Assembly: GCA_023333565.1 (NCBI GenBank)
Contig: JAJKFH010001865.1
Location: 1,240,001 to 1,304,000, forward strand
Source: Puffinus mauretanicus
Taxonomy: Eukaryota; Chordata; Aves; Procellariiformes; Procellariidae
Length of the DNA stretch: 64,000 nt
Direction: 5' to 3'
Of this stretch, positions 52,101 through 61,100 are shown piece after piece (position 1 is the first letter of the stretch; every line of letters begins with the position of its first letter). Position numbers and translations under genes: made by a program. The notes under the pieces were generated by a model. That model made no database searches and had not been told where the DNA came from. It saw only the letters and a list, made by a program, of their open reading frames with translations.

Positions 52101-55100
52101 ATTAGACTGAAATACCAATCCAAGACTTCCGTGCACAGTGGTGATACTCATTCTTAGCTCAATGATCTTAGAACAATACCTGCTAGCAGTCTAATGTTTC
52201 TCAGGAAAAGAAAAAACTAAGTTTGAATGACCAGTATTGAGAGGTTGGGGCTGCAAAGCACATGTAGAATCCCTCCTTTCTTTGTCTCTGGGATCAGTTT
52301 TGAAGACATGATCTTCTGAGCTCCTGACTATGGTTTCCATTGGTGGGGACTGCAAACGCATGCAGAGCATAATCAAAGTCACAGTTAATTGGTTTTTCAG
52401 GAAAAAATGAAAGTGGTAAGTGCCACTGGTTTTCCTAACTTCACCTTGTTCTTTTAGTTCTTTCCTAAGCTCTTCCAAATTTTTCATTTCTTTTGAAGTG
52501 GTGCTATAAATAAATACCACTCAGTCACTCTGAATGACAGTCAGTCAGTCACAGTCTTCCCACTTCGTTCTATCACAAGTCACATTAACCAGAGCCGTAG
52601 CCCCCTCTGCCTCAGCAAACCCAGCAGGATCCAACTTTTCAAAGTTGTAGTAACACAGTCTAAACTCTTGATCCCCAGGACATAATAGATTATAATTTAC
52701 TTGTCTTCTCTACTAAAAGTGGATCTGATAAAAAAGCCGCAACAATCTAAGCAAAGCTTCTGTGTTGACCCCTCTTCCAAACAGATGTATAGTTCCTTAC
52801 CTAGTTGATAAACAAAATATTTCCCTTTCAACTCCTTTTCAAAATGATCATGACACATTTCAAGTATTTTCTACAATTTTTTTCCCATATGCACAAAGAG
52901 ATGCTAGAAAGATCTAACTGTTAACAGCTTCGAAAAAAATCAAGAGGAACAAATCTGACACAGTAGCTCAAAAACATTAATATCAAGTTGTGCTGCTCAA
53001 AGATTTACACAACTCTGACAACTTTTTAAGAAGAGAATTCTTCAAAACTCTAGATTTCTGATAAAGAATTCATCTTCTCTCAATTTCAACTACCTTTAAA
53101 CAGACAAATGACATAGACGTTTTCCTCATTTTAAGGAAAATTATGTTCAAAAAATTAGATGAAAGCTGAATAAAAAACCCTCCCAAACCAAACATTATAC
53201 AGGTCTCATGCTTCATGCCAAAATTAGAAATCATTTAACATATACTTTTTTAATAAGTCCCCTTTTCAACACAATTAACTACTGGGAGGAACAAGAACCC
53301 TACAAAATAAAAGGTAAAGTACCCTGGCAAGAAGGGTAAGTAAGGTTCCTACTATAGAAAGAGGCTTGGTACTCTAAAGAAAGATCCCAAATCTTTATCT
53401 GGGCTTCTTAGAAAAATCAAGTCAAACTCTCTAGAGAGGACAGCAATCACATACAAAGCTCGTCACATTCAGCTCATTTAATTAATCATTAGAATTAATT
53501 CCTCCTAATAGTAATAGATTCTCTGTCCTATGTATGGATGGTGAGGTAGAGATTAAGAGCAAGGTAAGGAGAGAGAGCACAGAAAATAAGTTCTAACTCC
53601 CAACCCCCTCCTTCCAAGCTTCACCATAAAGTTAGAGCTAAGGAACACCAGGGTAGCAAAGGAGAGCTCAAATCCAATCGCTCCCGTGTACAAATCTCAA
53701 AAATCACCACCACCTACATTGTTACTCTGATAAAATACTCAAACAGATTTTGTCAAAAGACACATCCATTTCTCCAACATGGATATTTGAAAATTCCAGT
53801 ATTCCATTAAGTTACATATTATAGCAAAGGTCAGTTACTTTGCTATTTATTTACAAAAAATAAAACCAATCCACTTAAGAGTCCAAAACAAATCTGCATC
53901 TACAGAAACAATTCCCACAGAAGGCAAGTTTGTCTCTACTTTCTCTGAGCAAAATAAAATTTAAGTCTTAAATGGCAAAAGTTAATGCATTATCACATAA
54001 GCAAGATGAAAAAGGTATTTTTGTAACACAAGAAAAACAGTACAGCTTAGTCCAACAAAAATATCAGCAGGTTTTTTTTCAGAATACACTAGTGCATATG
54101 AGAAAGAGTATTATATACTAAAATTAAGATGTTATCAAAAATTTGCGCTCAGCGCAGCATTTATAGCATTTATATACTCACTGCTCCAGAAAGCTGGAAT
54201 CTTAATTTGTGTTTCCAACTAGGCTTTTCAACTGGGTGACACTCAAGGTCCCAAAACTGGGAGTAATCCCCTTTATCTCTAGGTAAAAAGATTACAGCAA
54301 CCTACCAAAACAAGAGAAAGATTTTGCAGAAGCTTATTAAAATAATCTATACATCTTCACAATTTTACCTATACAAAGTTACAGTTAAGCCAGCACAAAA
54401 TTTACACACTACAGAACACATTCCACACACAGGTGATCTTGCAGAAAACAATACAACTTATCCTCCTTAGCCCACAAGAGAAAAAGTTCTGATGAAATAG
54501 GTTGTGCAAGCAATCTCAAACAAAATTTGAGTTCAGCTAATCTGCTTTAAGCAAAATCAGCAAGTACTTGCACAATTATTTCTATTAGGTAAAATGGAAA
54601 AGAAGGGGACCAGGAGGGGAAATACACGCAGCTGAAAGACAGCAATGCCTTCCTTCATCTGTCAGCTAAGTTGTGAACGACTGTACTCCTCCAGCTCCAA
54701 GTCTGTAAGCACTGTGCTACAATTACTATAAGGCCTGAAATTTAAACCAACTTGCAGGCTATGCATTTGATCATCCTTAAGGGTCACCTACGTAACAAAG
54801 GCTTGTCTCTGTATAGTGCTGTACCAGGTTAATTCAAGAGTAAACTTGCATTGTTTTCAGAGTTGAGCTTGAAGGAAGAAAGGGAAGGGGAGCAGCAGAT
54901 TAGAATAGATCACTACAACTGTATCTAATTAGCCAAATATTATCATACTCACTGCAAAAAACAGCAAATCATGATAGCACTGTACCTTATCATCTCCAGC
55001 CAACAGCCTGACATGCCAATAATGTAAATGTTATTCAAATAGGCCTGAACTGGGATTGCTAGGGCAAAGACAATTGTTTAAATTCAAATAATGGTTTTCA

Positions 55101-58100
55101 ATATTATGAAATAACTATGAAACTGGACAGGAGTAAGTTTTTTATGTCTTGTAAATAGATTAAAAATAGCACCATCATAGAAATAATGTAGTTAAGGAAT
55201 GTCATAATAATCCGTAATGATTAAAAGATAGCTGTTCATGAAGATGAACAGATAGAATTGAAATAGCATTGAGGGAGAAGGTAAGGGACAAAAGGCCCAC
55301 AGAAACCCATTCAGTATGTCCCTGGATGTGCTTTATAATTGTGGTTATGAAACCCTCTACTGGCCAGGAGATAAAACTGTAAGTCAAATGAAATCAACTT
55401 TAGGAACAGACAACTGCTCTTGAACAAGTACGACAAGACTGCTTCTAAGGAAGGGAAACCAGTTCTCACACCAGTTTCATAAGAACCCAGTATTATTTGT
55501 GATTTTCTTGTGGATTTTTACAAAACATTTAAAAACAATTTTCTGTTCTAGAATAATTCATCTTAAAAAAACCAACACAAAACCAAAACCCAAACAAATA
55601 CAAAACCACCACCATATTAAAGTCAAACCACAGATTGCATGAATTCTTAGAATCAATTCAGCTGACATTATAACAGCTGCGGTAAGTAGATACTGACTAC
55701 CTGATAACACCCCAGAACCCAATTTTGGAAGGCCAACATTTTATCATTATCAGATAAAGTATGACCAGCTTCAAAAATTCAACTGTTATTTCAGAGAATT
55801 TCTCATGTAAGATGCTATTTTACAACTGAGATACACTAATACGCTTGAAATATTTATAAATGTCAGTTTACCTTCTCTCGTCCGTGAGCTTCAAGAGTAC
55901 CAGAAACACGGGAACATCTGAAGGCGGAGTAAGTAACCCTATAAACACAACCAGTTTCATCCACATCCTGCAAATAAAGTTATGAGTCAGATTCAGAAGC
56001 GAAAGGAAAAAAAAAAAAAAACAAAAACAAAAAACCCCACACGATATACCCACCCACACACCACCCTTACAAAGTATTGAAGAAGATACACCCAATCAAG
56101 CTGCTTTCAAGTGAACAAATAATATTGACTCCCTAAAAGCAAATGAATAAAAACTAAAACTCCTACAACATCTATGCAGTCACCATGACTACTGACTTCC
56201 AGTTTAGAGGTGGTGCACTGGCTGGAACACGGCATACTCAGTCTTCTGGGCTACAGCTAAGAGTGCTATATAACCATTTTTCATCATTTCACGACAACAG
56301 ACCATAATAATTCTATCATAAAATCAAAGTGATCATGACAGATTTCAGACTACCAAAAAAATAGGGAAGCTTTTATAAATATCAATGGTACAGCTACAGT
56401 AATTGCACAGATGACAGCAGTGTAATTCAAATATCCTTGACCTAACTGAAATTACCTACAGAGAGATACCATGTACAGTGTAATTCCAGCAGCACAAGTC
56501 TCAAAACAAGACAACTCTAGCATTCTGGAGCCAAAAGGGACACACGTCTTTCATTTATGCTGGCCTACTTAATGCAACCTGGATGATGATACTGGATGAG
56601 CACAAGCAAACTCTATAAGCCAGTAAGTGAACCAGAAATTGTCCCACAGAGCACTGATTCACAGTCAGGGAGCACATTAGAGATGTCCCTGATATGGACA
56701 GAGGCAAAAAGAAACTTTGTAACTGACTTCATGCTCAAATATATATTCTTTCTTGAGAAGATGGAGGGAGAAAGAAAGAGCAGCAGGGAGAGAGAAGGAA
56801 AAAACCAAGAGATTTGCATAAAACTAACAAATCAAGCATTCACTCACTTTAACATAGGGTGGCGCAAAAGATGACAGATGCCACTTCACATTTTCATCCC
56901 CTTTATTCTCCATTTCCAGGTAACTCTCTAGAAGAGAAATATCAAACTAATACATTAAATGTCTATGTTCAAGGGTTCAGGTATCTTTAGTGGAAAGAGT
57001 TTAAACAGAAACTATGTTTCAAGACACACAGAAGTTTAATGGAAACAGTTCTCATGATGCCAGCTCCAAGAGCAGACTCAAAGCACACTGTGGCGCAAAA
57101 GATGACAGATGCCACTTCACATTTTCATCCCCTTTATTCTCCATTTCCAGGTAACTCTCTAGAAGAGAAATATCAAACTAATACATTAAATGTCTCTGTT
57201 CAAGGGTTCAGGTATCTTTAGTGGAAAGAGTTTAAACAGAAACTATGTTTCAAGACACACAGAAGTTTAATGGAAACAGTTCTCATGATGCCAGCTCCAA
57301 GAGCAGACTCAAAGCACACTGTCATAAAATTCTTGAAAGCTTATACAAAAGAAATTTGGAAGTAAAGTTTTCCCGTGAAGAATCGTATTGAAGATGCCTA
57401 CAAGAAACAAAGTGAGGCCTAAATCTCACCCTCAATAACCCTAAAACAATAATAGATAATCCTCAAAAGAACCTGAAACATATCAAAGAATGTTACGTGA
57501 ATGTATTGCTGGTAGTAGGAAGTTAGCTTCTTATAAATCCAGACCATGACAAATAGCAGAGAGATCTAAGTCACCTCCAACAGTCTCAGTTTATTGCATT
57601 AAGATTTTTGGCAGATACCTTCACATACAGTATACAAAAAAATACCAAAAAAACACACAAGATACCCAAGTCCCTGCAAAGATATTATTTGACGGTTTAG
57701 GGAAAAACACTGACAGTATTCTAGTTTGGGACCAACCAAATAAAGTTGCACCAAATAAAATCTGTTCTCATCCTAGTTTGGATTTGTTACTCAGCATACA
57801 TATATATATATATATTAGTGTGTATATATATAAGAAACCTCAATAAAAAGCTTATGCTTGACCTGCAGAAAGGAGAATAACAGAATAGCAGAAAATCCCA
57901 ACTTTGGCAGTATCAATAAGCATATTTCACACCTTGAAATGTGCCTCTTGCCAAGAATCAACAGGACATTTGTAAGACCATCTCAGTCTAGAGTAGCAAT
58001 TCAGGAACTTTAGCTACAGATATATTATATGGGACATTTATAAAAATAGGAAAGGAAAGAAGTATTATTATACTCCTTTTTCATAAGTGTAGTAAAAAAC

Positions 58101-61100
58101 CCAGATATAATTGATAAATTAAGCCTTGAAAGTTCTAAAGTCTGTTAAATAAAAACGTAGCGTCAGTGAATCATTAAAAAAAAAAATCCTCATTACCTAG
58201 AAAAGAAAACCAAGCTCTACCAAAAAATCTGGTATCTAGATAACAGAATGAGTTTCATACAGTAATCTGGAGAATTTTAAGCATTACTGGAATTAAAAGT
58301 ACAGACTGAGGATTTGAGACTCCATGATCAACAGCGTCCTCCTCGATCATTAACTACAAGACAAGGATAGCTAGACTCATAGCTGACATTCCTATCGTCT
58401 TAGGAAGAACATTTATTTCTCTGCTACATGCAGATAGATTTATCTCACATCTGAGGGACACATACACAGATGAGGAGAATGGGTCTACTGCAAAAGTGCA
58501 TTGACCCAAAAAAGAGCTTCAACAAAACACAGCAACTTCATAGTGCCCTCTTTGCCCAGGCTCAGTATGGTTGCATTCACCACAGCTGCTTAAAAAACTG
58601 GCGACTTACCTGTCTGTATGCAAACCTATCTGTGGGAAAGTGTGGCTATACTGCATAAGGAGAAGAAAAAAAGGAAAAAAAAAAGACAAAAAAAATAAAG
58701 GACTTCTGAAAAGGGTTCCATCGCAAGGAGTAACATTTCAAACTAAAATCAGAAGAGGGGAACTGGTCAATCACACTTACCAGACTAGAAGAACAAAAGG
58801 CATTCAAGTTTCCAAACATGCAATACAGTAAACAAAACCTCTGAACACAAGATACTACAGATGTTGCATTTACTAAGTAAGCAATATTACCTGAGTTTTG
58901 GCCAGATCTTGTTTTAGGAAAAACAATGGTTCTGTTCTTTATTTCCATTTTTGTTAGAGGGAGCGCTGAGAGAGGCTTTGCCACATGAACAGTAGGATTT
59001 TCAGACTGTGGAGTAAATATATCACGCCTTCTAGATGGAAAGTCTGCTCCAGATACACTCTGTGCGACTGCCTCTCGAATTTGCACTTTAATAAACTTTT
59101 GCACAATTTGGAGAAAAAGAAAGATTTAAATAGTGAACATTGATATATTAACAAGTCAAACTACTTAGTTCTATTTCCTTGAGCTGTAGGAGCTCATGTT
59201 GTTCATGTTGTTTACATTCCAACATATGAGAAAGAGTCTCATATGTTAAATTACCAGGTCTTCTCTAACTTCAGTTCACAAAGTTTAAAGATTTTAGGAC
59301 GAGTTTAATTTAGGAGAACAGGAAAATTTACTATCTAGACATTTTAATTCAATAGGAATAATAATTCAAACTAGTTAAATTTAATTGACAACTCCTACAA
59401 TATTCTCTGCTTGCAGAGAACGGGAACAGGGCTGCCTCACACAGAATGAGCTTTGTGTTCACTTCTGCTACATAATTAGCACTTCCAAAAACTTCAGTTA
59501 ACGCTAGTAAAATCTTAGCATACTTTCTTCTTAATTGGATAGGTAGCAAAGAAATGGCAAAAGCATTATCAACTATCAGATCTCTTACAATTTGATTGTT
59601 TTTGCTACAATTCTCTACTTTTGTCCTAGTAGGTTTCTTTTCTTAAATCCTTTTCTCTCATTGTAGAACATAACATAGTTAAATATGTGCACAGTCTCCG
59701 TTTCCTTCTCAACTCACTCTTTTCAACAATTTCCCTGTTTGTCTGGGTTTTTTTTTTTTTAAGGTAGTTTCCAGTTCTGTATCACACCCCACCTTCCTCC
59801 ATCAAGAAGGAAAGTAGATATGCCATTTTATCCTGTCAGTGTCTTTTATTTCTCTCTCCATGCACTGTTACAATTAACCCAAAACTCATACTGGCTGTAA
59901 AAATAAGAAAACAGGTGTTTCTATTTATTTGGGGGACATTACCACAGAGTCTTTCTGCTTTTACATTGATGAAAGAAGAAACTGTTGGCTTCATAAATTT
60001 TATTTATATGCCTTAATTTAATCAGGGAAAAGTCTTGGATTAAAATGCATGAAGAGCAAGAACCTGTTCCAGACATTCTTTATCACAGACTTGTTGGCCA
60101 GAAGGTTAAGTTTACCTTAAGGGAGCTCTAAAGGAGCTATGGTGACTTGTCCAATAACCTCCTTCAACTTCTTTTACTTCAAAATATTATACAGACTACT
60201 TTTATATATGCATGTGTACATATATATATTTAGCATTTTAGAAAATGATGCATAAGGCAGTGGTAGGTGTACAGATGCAATTTCGTTGGCAATTCCGTCT
60301 AAGTGTTCACATCATAGTATTTCTTCAGAGATGAATGAACTAAGAATTTCAGTTTGCAAAACAGCATCTCAACTACATTTATTCTTTTCTTTTTTTTTTT
60401 TTAAAAGAGAGAACTTTACAAATTAGAGAGAATAATGGAAGTTGACAAAACCGCTGTCTCATACCTAAAAGGTTTTAGCAATGTGACTAGACCTTATCCA
60501 GCAAAGTAAAATAAACAGTTGCAATCTCAACTCTCAAGTAAGCCACGTACCTTTTGTCCATTATCACAATGGATATAGATTAGGCCACTCCAAGGAATTA
60601 ATGAAGGCTTTGTGGCAAGTGATGGATTAGGACTTACCAGAATTAGTGTACTGCTCCTAATAAAAGAAAAAAGTATTAGCATGCTCCTCATATTAGAATG
60701 AGTATCTACAACAGATCTCACTAGCCCCCCCAAAAAAAAAGGATGCACTTTTAAGATAGCAGGTAAGTGAAGATGATCTAGAGATGGTTAGATTTAAGGT
60801 ATTCAGATATCCAATATATTATCAAGCTTTAGTAGTCAGAAACTTAACACTAACACACTTCATAAACTTGTCATTGATGGTTGTATATGGTGTCATAGGA
60901 AAAGAGTCAGGCCACGTAAAGCAGACATAAAGCTACATGTTTCAGAAAAATAAGCTTCAATACTAGTCAACAAGGGAATTGTACCGTTCAAACAAAGTAT
61001 GCTGCACAAATCGCATTTTAAGAATGTTTTAAACTAATTCTAGTTTTAGAGAAGCAGCTTGCTTTCCTTCCTCCCATGCAGAACTGATCTTGGAAAAAAG

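Noticed and set aside
58646..58890. Extension of the CEP192 exon frame past its donor
   Set aside because: The conserved protein stops exactly at CTCAG|gtaata, and the next exon's phase requires that donor to be used.
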